Assembly: GCA_012932295.1 (NCBI GenBank)
Contig: JAAONU010000028.1
Span: 1-64,000 of the forward strand
Direction of reading: 5' to 3'
From: Cyclina sinensis
Taxonomy: Eukaryota > Mollusca > Bivalvia > Venerida > Veneridae
Length of the DNA: 64,000 bases
Shown: positions 34,070-45,701 of the stretch, piece by piece
Layout of the letters: every line of letters begins with the position of its first letter
How positions within the stretch are numbered: position 1 is the stretch's first letter
Position numbers and translations under genes: made by a program
Notes under the pieces: model-generated
Told to the model about the DNA's origin: nothing
Seen by the model: only the letters and a program-made list of their open reading frames with translations
Database searches by the model: none

Positions 34070-34226
34070 GAAAATGGCCCATGCATGCATAGACCAAGAT
34101 TCTAAGGCAAGATGGCTCGGTCTAAAAATGGCTCATGTAGGCATAGACCAAGATTTCAAGGCAAGATGGCTCGGTCTTAAAATGGCTCATGGATGCATGA
34201 ACCAAGTGCATGATGGCAAGGTCTAA
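34070..34226 (+). repeat. 54-bp tandem repeat, about 2.7 copies
   Basis: The unit contains AAAATGGCTCATGTAGGCAT, AGACCAAGATTTCAAGGC and AAGATGGCTCGGTCT. 54 bp keeps one frame open (83 codons, LKMAH..IDQD.KARWLG repeats). No other coding signal; treated as a short satellite-like duplication. Confidence 0.75.
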
Positions 34227-34830
34227 ATATGCTGTAACAGTTTTTTATATTCTGTCAGAATTAGCATGTTACCATACACAATGCTTCAATGTCTCCAGTG
34301 CTTACTGGATACTGGCTACTTATTTGTAAATAATGGACAAAGTACATCATACTTGCAATAAAATTATTTATTTTGTGCATAAATGGTACAAAGAATCATT
34401 TCACGAATACTGCAATATTGTAACAATTGTACATATTTATACAAACTGATCAATACAATTATATTTATAGCAACACTGTTGCTTTTTAATTTTAAAGTAC
34501 ACATAATAAACTAATAAAACATAATAATAATCTGATAACAGATAATAAACAGTTAGTTTACTCAATTATACATGCAATTTACAACTAGAAATATCTACTT
34601 TTTGCTTCAGTGCCTTAACTGCATATGAAAAGTACCGGTATTTCATTATAAGAACTAATGGAAGTGTATTCCATTTTTAATCAGTTACATTCAGTCTAGC
34701 ATTTGATTGTTTGCTGTACTGCCCACAATTTAAGTAACTTTAAAACAAGGCACATCATTAAACAAGAGATGTCAGTCTTACACATATATAAAATATGCAA
34801 GTCCCCTCTTCACAAGTTGAAATTTCGGTA
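34227..34830. other. AT-rich stretch, nothing recognised
   Basis: No gene or repeat termini seen. Confidence 0.45.
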
Positions 34831-35406
34831 TTTTTTATGCCCCCGAAGGGAGGCATATAGTTTTTGAACTGTCCGTCCGTCTGTCAGTCCGTCAGTCAGT
34901 CCGTCCGAAAACTTTAACATTGGCAATAACTTTCGTATTAGTGAATGTATTTACTTCATACTTGGACACAACACCCCTTTTGACAAGACTTTTCCACTGA
35001 TTTATATTTATTTGACCTTGACCCCTGAATGACTTTTACCTTGAAGATGCAATTGTCCAAAAACTAATATTTTGCCATAACTTCCAAATTAGTAAGTGGA
35101 TACACTTCATACTTAAACACAACACCCCTTTGGACAAGGCCTTCCCACTGACCTATATTTGTTTGACCTTGACCCCTGAATGACTTTCACCTTTAAGATC
35201 CAATTGTCCAAAAACTTTAACATTTCCCGTAACTTCCTTATAAGTAAATGGAATTACATTCATACTTGGACACAACCCCCTTTGGATAAGACCTTCCCAC
35301 TGACCTATATTTATTTGACCTTGACCACTGAATGACTGGTTCTCAGTTCAAAGGTCAAAGCACCACGTTCGGGGGCATTGTCATCTTACAGTGACAGTTC
35401 TTGTTT
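34831..35406 (+). mobile_element. Family C array element, copy 2 (short)
   Basis: ATGCCCCCGAA (34837-34847) and TTCGGGGGCAT (35368-35378) are perfect inverses. Between them lie the CCGT-rich stretch and about three ~150-bp units like those at 29666-30670. After the right motif, TGTCA (35379-35383) and TGACA (35392-35396) form a stem, followed by GTTCTTGTTT. It has fewer units than copy 1, so array length varies while the ends are fixed. Confidence 0.8.
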
Positions 35407-35566
35407 AAATATGTATATAAATATCAAGTAATTTTCATCTAATTCAAAGTGCCCATTCCTTTGATTTTGACACTTGGGGAAAAAACCAACGACAAAACCC
35501 CCACAAAATATTGCTATCATCATGTCCCTCTGTTCTGTAATGGGAATCACTGACCCACTGGACCTC

Positions 35567-38264
35567 CAAACAAGAGGACCATGATGGCCCTGTATCGCTC
35601 ACCTGAGTCTCATTGCTCATGTCACAAATACATTATTGGTTTTTATAGGTGTAAGTTTGAAAAGCTTTGCAATAAGTTTGAAGACTCTGGGTGAAATGGT
35701 ACTCAATTTCTTTTAGCAGAAATAGTTTTACTCTACAGGTCCAAGTGACTTTGACCTGCAGACCCCAAAAACAATAGGGTTCTTCTAATATAATTACCCT
35801 ATTAAGTTTGAAGTTTCTGGGTGTAATGATACTCCAGTTACTGAGAAGAAATAGTTTCACTCTACAGGTCTCTGTGACCTCGACTTTTGACCTACTGACC
35901 CCAAAACTGACTGGATTCTTGTACTGAGTAAAGACAATCATCCTATGAAGTTTGAAGGCTCTGGGTAAAATGGTACTCCAGTTACTGAGCAGAAACTGTT
36001 TTCACTTTACAGGTCTCTGTGAACTCATTAACCTTAGACCTATGGATCCTAAAAACAATAGGGTTCTTCTAATACAATTAACCTATAAAGTTTGAAGGCT
36101 CTGGGTGTTATGGTACTACAGTTACTCTGCAGAAATAGGTTTTACTCTACAGGTCTCTGTGACCCTTACCTTTGACAAACTAGCCCCAAAACAACATGGT
36201 TCTTCTATTTAATAAAAGCAATCATCCTTTGAAGTTTGGAGACTCTGGGCGAAATGGTAATCCTGTTATTGAGTGTAAATGGTTTTCACTTTAGAGGTCC
36301 CTCTGACTTGACTTTTGACCTACTGACACAAATCACAAAAGGGATTTTTTGTTCTCAATAAGGGCAATAACCCTGTGAAGTTTGAAGGCTTTGGGTCAAT
36401 TGGTACTCAAATTATTGAAAGACAGACAGACAAACAGACACCCATGGACAAGGCAAAAACAATTTGATTCCATCAGAAGGGCGGGGTTGGGCGGGAGACA
36501 TAACAACAAACAATTGAAGGCATAGCCCTTGGTGTTTCAGAGCAGCAGATTTTTTAAGTTTTCCCTACATAAATCCTTGTGTAAAATAAAATGACCCCCT
36601 GGGTGGGGCCAGTTTTGACCCAAGGGTCAGGATTTGAACAAACTTGGTAGAGGTCCAGTAGACAATGCTGTTCACCAAATATCTTAACTCTAGGCCTTGT
36701 GGCCTGAAAAGAAGATTTTTAAAGTTTTTCCTATATAACTCTATATAAAACATGTGACCCCTGGGGCGGGCCATTTTTGACCCAGGAACCATGATTTGAA
36801 CAAACTTGGTAGAGGTCCACTAGACAATGTTGCACACCAAATATCTAAACTCTAGGCCTTGCAGTTTCTGACTATAAAATTTTTAAAGTTTTTCCTATAT
36901 AACTCTTTGTAAAACATGTGATCCCCGGGGCTCGGCCATTTTTGACCCAGGAGCCATGATTTGAACAAACATGGTAGAGGTCCACTGGACAATGCTGCAT
37001 GGCAAATATCTAAACTCTAGGCCTTGCGGTTTCTGACAAGAAGATTTTTTAAAGTTTTTCCTATATTATAAACTCTATATAATACATGTGACCCCTGGGG
37101 CGGGGTTATTTTTGACCCAGGAGCCATTATTTGAAAAAACTTGGTAGAGGTCCACTGGACAATGCTGCACGGCAAATATCTAAACTCTAGGCCTTGGGGT
37201 GTGTGACAAGAAGATTTTTTAAAGTTTTTCCTATATAACTCTATATAAAACATGTGACCCCTGGGGCGGGGCCATTTTTAACCCAGGAGCCATGATTTGA
37301 ACAAACTTGGTAGAGGTTCACTGGACAATGCCGCACGGCAAATATCTAAACTCTAGGCCTTGCGGTTTCCGACAAGAAGATTTTTTAAAGTTTTTCCTAT
37401 ATAACTCTATATAAAACATGTGACCCCTGGGGCGGGGCCATTTTTGACCCAGGAGCCATGATTTGAACAAACGTGGTAGACATTTATTAGATGATGCTCC
37501 ATACCAAACACCTAAGCTCCAGGCCTTCTGGTTTCTGATGTAAAGACTTTTGAAAGTTTTTCCTATATTACTCTATGTAAACAAGTGACCCCCGGGGCAA
37601 GGCCTATTTTGACCTAGTTGCTATGATTTGAACAAACTAAGTAGAGGTCCACTGGACAATGCTACACACCAAATATCTAAACTCTAGGCCTTGCGGTTTC
37701 TAACGAAGATTTTTTAAAGTTTTTCCTATATAACTCTATGTAAAATATGTGACCCCTGGGGCTGCGCGATTTTTGACCCAGGAGCCATGATTTGAACAAA
37801 CTTGGTAGAGGTCAACTAGACAATGATGCACGGCAAATATCTAAACTCTAGGCCTTGCGGTTTCTGACAAGATTTTTTAAATTTTTTCCTATATAACTCT
37901 ATATAAAACATGTGACCCCTGGGCCGGGCCATTTTTGACCCAGGAGCCATGATTTGAACAAACTTGGTAAAGGTCTACTAGATGATGCTTCATACTAAAC
38001 ATCTAAGCTCCAGGCCTTGAGGTTTCGGAGAAGAAGATTTTTAAATGTCCAACTTTAATCTAATTTTAGCTCCAGTGAACCAGAAATGCAATTGACCAGA
38101 ACCATTTGAACAATCTTGGTAGAGCTTCATGCAAAGAACATCCCAGTGAAGTTTCATTTAATTTGGCCCTTTGGTTTCAGAGGAGATGTCATTTGAATGA
38201 AAAGTTGATGACTGACGGACGGACGGCCAAAAACTGATCAGAAAAACTAAAAAAGAGCTAAAAA
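35567..38264 (-). mobile_element. Family A composite array element, copy 3 (inverted)
   Basis: Read on the minus strand it has the order of copy 1: ~175-bp units (38,200 down to about 36,540), ~150-bp units (36,480 to 35,640), then the right end. On the plus strand that end is CAAG, AGGACCATGATGGCCCT (35575-35591) and GCTCACCTGAG (35597-35607). At the other end the CCGT-type stretch (GACGGACGGACGG, about 38214-38226) is present, but the AGCTCACC hairpin is reduced to GAGCTAAAAA. Both blocks being present here and at 10386 shows the composite structure is ancestral to both copies. Confidence 0.75.
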
Positions 38265-38267
38265 AGT

Positions 38268-38297
38268 GGGGCAGGGAGGGGGGCGGGGTGAGGGGGT
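38268..38297 (+). other. Potential G-quadruplex
   Basis: Five G runs (GGGG, GGG, GGGGGG, GGGG, GGGGG) separated by 1-3 bases lie directly outside the truncated end of the inverted family-A element. This fits the G3+N1-7 quadruplex pattern on the + strand. Confidence 0.7.
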
Positions 38298-38399
38298 TTC
38301 CTACTCATCATACCCAATCATCTTTTAATGTTTAAGGTCCTCTCGATATATTGATAGAAAAACATTTTCATATTTTGCAGGCACTTGTCGCCCTGAACT

Positions 38400-38940
38400 T
38401 TGAAGAATGTGACCAAACATAAGGGTGGTATACTACTCCTGGTGCCTACCAAGTATCAAGTCTCCTTATCTATTGATAGGAAACCAGATGGTCCTAGAAT
38501 GTACAGAAAGATATTTGCAAAACAACATACGCTCTACTTCTTTAAAGGGGAGGGGGATAACATAATACATGCATTGTTCAACTGTCAGAAGTAAGAAGGC
38601 CATAAATCAGTGGAAAAAAACAAACATCTAACAAACATTCATTTAACCAAAATACAAAATAACATGATGCTGAATCTTTGTCCATCCTTAACGATGAATA
38701 TCATGTGCAAATACTGAAATATGCAAATGAAGCGAATAGACTACTTTAAGGCCCAGATTCAGAAAGCCTTAAAATGCTTGTATCTGAAAGTCCCTTCCCT
38801 CTTATGACAACTGACAAATAAAAAAATTCATGTTTTTGCTGCTCAAATGAAAACTTCAAGTTATCCTTACACTTAATTTCACCTCACAGTAAGAAAGTGA
38901 AGACAAAGAAAAAGCAAACAGCCTATGCAAAAGAAAAAAG
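38400..38940 (+). other. Candidate exons 38400-38590 and 38890-38940
   Basis: The first open segment (ending FKGEGDNIIHALFNCQ) meets a donor GTAAGA after CAGAA. The second, preceded by TTTCACCTCACAG, continues in phase 2 as KKVKTKKKQTAYAKEK and meets GTAAAA. The join keeps the frame. The 5' side is not clean: the acceptor TATTTTGCAG at 38380 would place a TGA in this frame. No family recognised. Confidence 0.3.
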
Positions 38941-40136
38941 GTAAAAAAAATCAATAATTTGTCTTATTTGAAAATGATTACCAAAGTAATTTTATCTGTT
39001 TTCAATATTAGATTATGCATCTACAGTTTCAGTCCATTCCAAAATAGCCAGTAATTGGTTGTATTAACTTCTGAGTTACCATAGTAGAGATAGTTCTATT
39101 ATTACATGAAATCAAAGACAAAACATGTGCATTTTTTTCAAATTACCAAAATCATTAAAAAATTGCCTTTAAACATTAAAGCAGCAACAAATCTCATCAT
39201 AGAATTGCTGTCGTCAAATTCATGTTTTCCAGTCTTTCCGGACTATTCATCTAAACACCATAAGCCATGAAAATGAGATACATAAATTAACCCAGCTCTA
39301 GGCGCATGAAATGTATTGGATTTATTTTGATACAGAGTTCACAATCTAAGTTAAATAATAATCTCACTGAATGGATGCTGTCATTGACTAACACTCTTAG
39401 ATTTAATGTCCTATACAGAAATTTCTTTACAGAAAAAAAGGTCAGCTTATAAACTGATAGACAAGAAATACAGAACTCAATCAGAAATTGAATGATAGAA
39501 AATAAAGACTCACTGACTTTGACACAACGATTGACTATTACTATCACGCTCAGCAAATAACTGACTCAGTGTTTATTAATATATTCACTGAATTTTTCTA
39601 AGTTTTTAAACTACAACATACTGTACAAAACAATGAAAAAAATCTGTCTGACTGATTGACTGACTGACTGAATATCAAAAATTATTCTTTTTCAATAAAC
39701 TTAAAACATACTCATTTCACATTTTCAATAAATGCATTATTCAGAAAATTTTCAAACAAATTAATAAATTATTAAAAATATAACTAAGTAAATAAAATGA
39801 TAAATAAATGGATAAATAAATGACAGATTGAAAACTTTATTCTTGTTTGATAAATCTGATGTTGATTTCTCATTAAATTATCAAATGATCGCAACAAATG
39901 AGAAATATAATAAAATAAGATAGGCCTAATTGTTTTTTTATTAAATTGAGGCGGAAAAATAGCAGAATAATAAAATGACATTTGCTGTAGAGAATTTTTT
40001 AAATTCTGTCTTAACTAAATGACTATCAGAAAATTTCTGTTTTCAATCAACTTTTAAATGATTATTCAATGAATGTTTGATTCAATAAATTATCAGTTAA
40101 TAAATAAATAAATTAATAAAAAGAAATAATAATAAT
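38941..40136. other. AT-rich stretch flanking the LTR element
   Basis: Very AT-rich, with runs of ATAAAT-type words near 39770-40130 and a short ACTGACTG run at 39651. No gene. It ends in ATAAT, the left copy of the retrotransposon target duplication. Confidence 0.5.
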
Positions 40137-40388
40137 TGTAGTGTCTATAACTTTGTAATTCTATACCTGTCATTTATAATTAGCCCCGCCTTATTCTAAT
40201 GCAGCATCTCTGTACTCTCTGATAGCAGAATGAGTTAAGTAGTCACAGAGTTTGGATTAATATGTTAACCAGTTTAGATATAATGTAGTGTTAGTAAATA
40301 TGTATAAGAAATAAATGTAATCTAAGAACACGTTGTTTTATTAAGCCCTTACCACTCACCAGTCATATATAAAACACAAGACAGTACA
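40137..40388 (+). repeat. 5' LTR
   Basis: 252 bp, TG...CA. It contains TATAAG (40303-40308) and AATAAA (40310-40315), plausible promoter and polyadenylation elements. It is preceded by the target copy ATAAT and followed by a primer-site-like TGGCGACGAGA at 40390. Confidence 0.95.
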
Positions 40389-40389
40389 A

Positions 40390-40401
40390 TGGCGACGAGA
40401 T
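40390..40401 (+). promoter_or_regulatory. Putative primer binding site
   Basis: TGGCGACGAGAT starts one base after the LTR. It begins with TGG, the complement of the tRNA CCA end, as expected for a tRNA primer site. I cannot assign the tRNA. Confidence 0.6.
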
Positions 40402-40568
40402 AATAAATGGATTTTAAAGTGTTAATGGATTAACTACATTTTTTTGGAATTTACTGCGGAACTGACACACACAAGTTGGAATTATAAAAGTTTAAAACAC
40501 TTTGCTGGGTAATACAGTGACATAACAACTTTATTGATTCATTAAGAATACTGATGTTTCAATGAAAA

Positions 40569-43003
40569 ATGGCACAAGGATTACCAGTGTTTCAAAGCTT
40601 CAGTGTTAGTGAGGTAGCAGTTAACAATCTTTGGAAAAGTGGTGTAGTAGGCTAGATAACCTACTCATAGGGCTGGACATTAAAAACACAAAGCGACAAC
40701 GTGCATTGCTTTTACATTATGCTGGCGAAGAAGTCAACGACATATTCGACACACTCCAAGACACAGGGGATGACTACACAACAGCTGTAGAAAAGCTCAC
40801 AGAGTACTTCAGTCCAAAGAAATGTATAGAATATGAAGTCTACAAATTCAGACAAGCCAAGCAAAACAGTGACGAATCTATGGACAGTTTCTACACCCGT
40901 CTAAGAAAACTGTCTGAGAACTGTGAATTTAGTGACAGAAACAAAGAAATTAAGACGCAAATAATTCAAGGCTGCAAATCTACAAGACAGAGAAGAAAAG
41001 CACTTAAAAAAGACATGTCACTGGATAGCCTGATACAAGAAGCTAGAGCGTTGGAACTATCTGACAAGCAAGCATCAGAAATAGAAAGTCCAACAAAACA
41101 GGAATCATATGCATTGAAGTCTACAAGAAAGACTAACTCAAAAAAGACAAACAAGACACGTCAACAGAGGCAAACAGTCGATACGCCCAGAAGAAAGCAA
41201 ATACAATGCAGATACTGTGGATATGACTTTCCGCACAAGACAGGCACCAGATGCCCAGCAGCAGGAAAAACATGTACCTACTGCAATAAGAAAAATCACT
41301 TTGAAAGGGTGTGCCGTTCAAAAAAGATAAACAAAGCGGTTCATAATCTAAACAGTGATGACAGCAGCCAAAGCGAAAACGAAAATGACAATATCCAAGC
41401 AGAAACAAACTATTCATTTATATTGTCATGTGAAAACATAAATTCAGTTCAATCACGGAGACCGAAAATTCAAGTTCACGTAAATGGTCATCCATTGAAG
41501 GTTCTCATCGACACAGGCTCGTCAATAAATGTCATAGATGAACAGACATACAATAAGCTCAAAAGCAAAATCAAACTCGGCAAAACAGACACAAAAGTTT
41601 ATGCATATGGTGCAACTTCAGTCAAAATATTAGCCAAATTTCAAGCAACAATAGAAACGGAAAACAAGATTGTTACAGCGCCTATATTCATAGCCAAAGG
41701 TCAAAGTGGAAACTTATTATCATATTCAACATCTGTAGATCTTCAAGTTATACCTGAAATCAACGCTATAAGCACAAGCAAGGTCAATGAGCTCTGCGAC
41801 AAATACAAAACAGTTTTCACTGGAATCGGCAAGATGAAAGACACCAAGGTGGAATTGCACATTGACTCAAACGTACAACCTGTGACACAACCACATAGAC
41901 GAATACCATTTCATCTTAGACAACAAGTTGAGGATGAACTTGCTCGTTTAGAGAGACTAGACATCATTGAAAAGGTAGAAGGACCTACAGACTGGGTTTC
42001 ACCAATAGTTATCGCACCAAAACCTAAAAGCAAAACCAATGAGATAAGAATCTGTGTGGACATGAGACAACCGAATCAAGCCATAAAAAGAACTCGACAC
42101 ATAATACCAACCATAGACGATATGATAGTTGATCTGAATGGAGCTCGCATATTTTCGAAATTAGACTTGAACCAATGTTATCACCAGCTAGAACTCTCTG
42201 AGAAATCACGAAACATAACTACTTTCACAACGCATGTAGGGCTTCGCAGATACAAACGTCTAAGTTTTGGCATCAACAGTGCAGCAGAAATTTTTCAGAA
42301 TGCTCTACGCACAGCACTCGAAGGGCTAGAAGGTGTAAGAAACATAAGCGATGACGTAATCGTGTTTGCAAAGACACAAGAAGAGCATGACAAAAGACTC
42401 GAAGCACTCCTACAAAGACTTCAGCAGAAGAATCTCACGCTAAATAAACAAAAATGCGAATTCAACAAGAGAAAGCTAGAATTTTTTGGTTACGTATTTG
42501 GAGAATCAGGCATGTCAGCAGATCCAAAGAAAGTAGAAACGATCAAAAACACACAAGCACCCAAAAATGTATCGGAAGTCAGAAGTTTTCTTGCCATGAC
42601 GAACTATGTATCGCGCTTTATACCAAATTATTCCACTGTAACAGAGCCTTTGCGAAGACTGAGCAAGAAAAATGCTAAATGGTCATGGGAAAGTGAACAA
42701 GAAGCTTCGTTTCAAAAACTAAAAACTGTACTTAGCAGTGACACAGTAATGACGTACTTTGACCCACAGAAGGAAACTGAAGTAATAGTAGATGCAAGTC
42801 CAGTTGGAGTCGCAGCCGTGATGCTACAAAATGGAAAAGTTGTGTGCTATGCAAGTAAATCGCTGACAGAGGTCGAAACAAGATACTCACAAACTGAAAA
42901 GGAAAATCTAGCAATCGTTTGGGCTATAGAGCACTGGCATATTTACTTATTTGGACATAAATTTACACTGATTAGTGATGCAAAAGCTCTTGAACATATC
43001 TAT
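40569..43003 (+). pseudogene. gag-pol, 5' part (gag, protease, RT, RNase H start)
   Basis: An ATG at 40569 opens a short reading (MAQGLPVFQSF...) that stops; the long frame starts about 40631, so gag is broken near its N-terminus by a small indel. In the long frame (residue 1 at 40631): capsid-like region about 1-150, zinc knuckles 193-228 (the second is a canonical C-x2-C-x4-H-x4-C), protease LIDTGSS at 292-298, RT with SKLDLNQCYHQL at 509-520 and NISDDVIVF at 571-579, and RNase H start VIVDASPVG about 720. RT has ISDD where many elements have YxDD; I recall the same in K02A2.6-like relatives, so it is probably a clade feature. The family reading is interrupted after ALEHIY by inserted DNA; 18 unrelated residues follow before a stop at 43060. 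Confidence 0.9.
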
Positions 43004-43799
43004 TATGATGCATATATTTTCCAAAAATATTACATAATACATAATTATGCAAATAAATAAATTTCTATAATTTTAATCATAAATAGAACACTTAAAAAAG
43101 GAAACTGTTTAATTTTATCCTTTATAGCCAAATTTGGTATCAAAAGATTTGCATTTTAATCAGGGTTATGAATTTTACATTCTTATTTTTCAAATTGTTA
43201 CTTTGAAACAAAAACTCATATAATTATGATTATTTTACTTAATTATTTCTCTGGTATATAAGCCAGACAGATTTTGCCAAAGTGTTGTTTTAGCCATATG
43301 GATTTACATTAGCACCTTCTGCTCAAATTAAGGTTTGTTTGTCTTCTTAAGCCTTGTTGTATTTTAAAAGTTGATTACTTATCCAATATGTTAAAATGTA
43401 ACCTTTTACTTATCTAAGTGAGAAGCAATCTGAAGCCAAGCTGTCATATGCAGACCAATCAAAGAAAGCCATTTGAGTGTTTACTTGAGAATTAAGAAAT
43501 TCCTATATAAGTATTTAGATTTTATGTTTAAGAAAAAAATAGATATAGAGACAGATATATGACTGGACATCCAGACTGTTAACATTTTTAAGAGATTACA
43601 AGTTTAATTATAGGAATTCCTACTGCTACATTGTGTTAGAAACTGTATTATTGTGGATTTCCATATCTGTTGTTGTTAAGATCAGGATTACCTGTGTTGT
43701 TGAAAAAGTAAAAAGGATAACCTTAAATCAAAGAACTTTGTCCATCTTTGCATCCAGCACAGACACAGTCCAAAAGGAACGAATATACTACTTCATTAT
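43004..43799. mobile_element. ~796-bp insertion in pol with 8-bp target duplication
   Basis: ATATCTAT occurs at 42996-43003 and again at 43800-43807, exactly where the pol reading breaks and resumes. The inserted DNA is non-coding and AT-rich, with a TATATAAGCC promoter-like word near 43256. Its ends (TATGATGCAT and CTTCATTAT) show no convincing terminal inverted repeat. An 8-bp duplication fits hAT-type insertion, but the short AT-rich target makes chance similarity possible. Confidence 0.65.
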
Positions 43800-43807
43800 A
43801 TATCTAT

Positions 43808-45361
43808 AACAATCCAAGGTCAAAGCCACCTGCAAGACTAGAACGTTGGAGAATGCGCTTACTGACATATGATTTCAAGGTCATATACAAGCCAGGTGAA
43901 TCAAATATGTCTGATTACCTAAGCAGACATCCACAGCTTGGAAAATGTAATGCAATGTCAACTATTGCTGAAGAATATGTGTCATTCTTAGCAAATCATG
44001 ACATTCCAAAAGCTATGACTATGCAAGAGATAATTCAAGCAACAGCCAAGGACACCGACCTTCAAAACGTCATAAATAACGTCAGATCAGGCAAATGGAA
44101 CTATTCGAACATTAACAATTCCCTAGACACATTTTCGCGTTGTAAGAATGATCTTACCGTAGTTACTCTAGATGATGGTGAAATTTTACTGCATAAAACA
44201 AAAATCGTCATTCCGAAGTCATTGCAACTTAAGGTTATTAAAATTGCACATGAGGGACATCAGGGTATTGTTCGCACGAAACAACTCCTCAGGGAAAAAG
44301 TGTATTTCCCAGGGATAGATAAGATGGTTGAAGAAACATGCAAGAGATGCTTACCGTGTTTGGCAGCAACAAACAAACAAAAGCAAGAACCTTTGAACAT
44401 GAGCAAAATGCCAGAATACGCGTTTCAGGAAGTTAGTATGGATTTTTGCGGTCCTTTTCCAGATGGAAAATACCTACTAGTGCTTATTGATGAATATTCA
44501 AGATTCCCATTCGTCGAAGTCATAAGCTCAATTTGTGGCAGAACTGTTATTCCTATACTTGACAAAATTTTCTCAGAAGTTGGAATACCAAAGACACTTA
44601 AATCTGACAATGGCAGTCCAATGAATTCACAATTTAAACAATTTGCAGACTACCTAGGATTCAAACATAGGAAAATTACTCCGTTATGGCCACAAGCTAA
44701 TGCTGAATGCGAACGTTTCATGAGGTCCATAGGAAAAGCCATTAGAGCTGCACATACGCAAGATACCTCTTGGAAACAAGTTATGTATTCATATCTCAGA
44801 AACTACAGAGCTACCCCACATGCCAGCACAGGTCAGACTCCTGCAGAACTTTTCTACGGAAGAACAATAAACATTAAAATACCAAGCATACCAGCAAAGC
44901 AGAAATCAAAAATCGACGCAGAAGCTAGAAAACAAGACACTTCGTCAAAACAAAAGATGAAAAGTTATGCTGACAAACGAAGAAATGCCAAGAAATCAAA
45001 CCTCAAGATAGGAGATCGTGTACTTGTAAAGCAAGAAAAACGTAATAAGCTTACAACTCCTTTTGATCCAGTACCATATGAAGTAACCTCTAGAAATGGA
45101 ACGATGGTAACTGCAAGACGTGATGATAAACAAATAACTCGAAATTCTTCGCACTTCAAACAAATACCTAAACAAAACATTACACCAGAGATCAGACCGG
45201 AAAACGCAACATCACCAACGACTGAAAATAAAACAGTACAGCCAAGAACAGAAAAATCAACACAATCAAATACTTCTACAGAAAAAGATTTTACTGTAAT
45301 GCCGCGCAGATCTACAAGAAACAGAAGACCACCGGAATATTTGAAAGACTTTGTGTGTTAA
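43808..45361 (+). pseudogene. pol, 3' part (RNase H end, integrase)
   Basis: The family reading resumes at NNPRSKPPARLERW. In the open frame from 43748: integrase zinc-binding H168, H171, C201 and C204; catalytic D232 (MDFCGPF), D287 (SDNGS) and E322 (ECERF); then a basic C-terminal part with KIGDRVLVKQ and a tail ending STRNRRPPEYLKDFVC. The integrase itself is uninterrupted to TAA at 45359-45361. Its open upstream start is only the end of inserted DNA, so it is not an independent gene. Confidence 0.9.
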
Positions 45362-45701
45362 AGTACTAAAGGACAAATTTCGTGTAAATTTCGTTAACAA
45401 GTTACATAATATTCACTCAAGCAAAAGATGCAAAGAAGAATTTATTTGTGAAATTTATCCAAAAAAAAAATAGTGTTGCATAATAATATCTGTGAAATGA
45501 AATCAGTGTCATAATAACACACTGCAAAAAAAAAAATATTTTTTTTTCTACAAAAGAAGAGGATGAAACAGTGTGTGTGCTTATCTATTCATGGATTTAT
45601 ACACGTGCAGGGACGAATCACCTTGAAAGTGATAATCATATACTATATTGTAAATACTTTGTTAGAACAGATAATTTCTTTGTTCCATACTTTAATGAAC
45701 A
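45362..45701 (+). other. 3' non-coding region of the retrotransposon
   Basis: No envelope-like frame. A-rich and T-rich runs near 45460-45545. It ends in ATGAACA, the left flank of the hAT-like insertion. Confidence 0.6.

Noticed and set aside
40631..43060. Non-canonical RT active site as evidence of inactivation
   Set aside because: The ISDD variant is, as I recall, shared by related K02A2.6-like elements; inactivation is shown by the frame break and insertion instead.
43004..43799. Intron inside pol
   Set aside because: No GT-AG borders at the point where homology breaks; a direct repeat flanks it instead.
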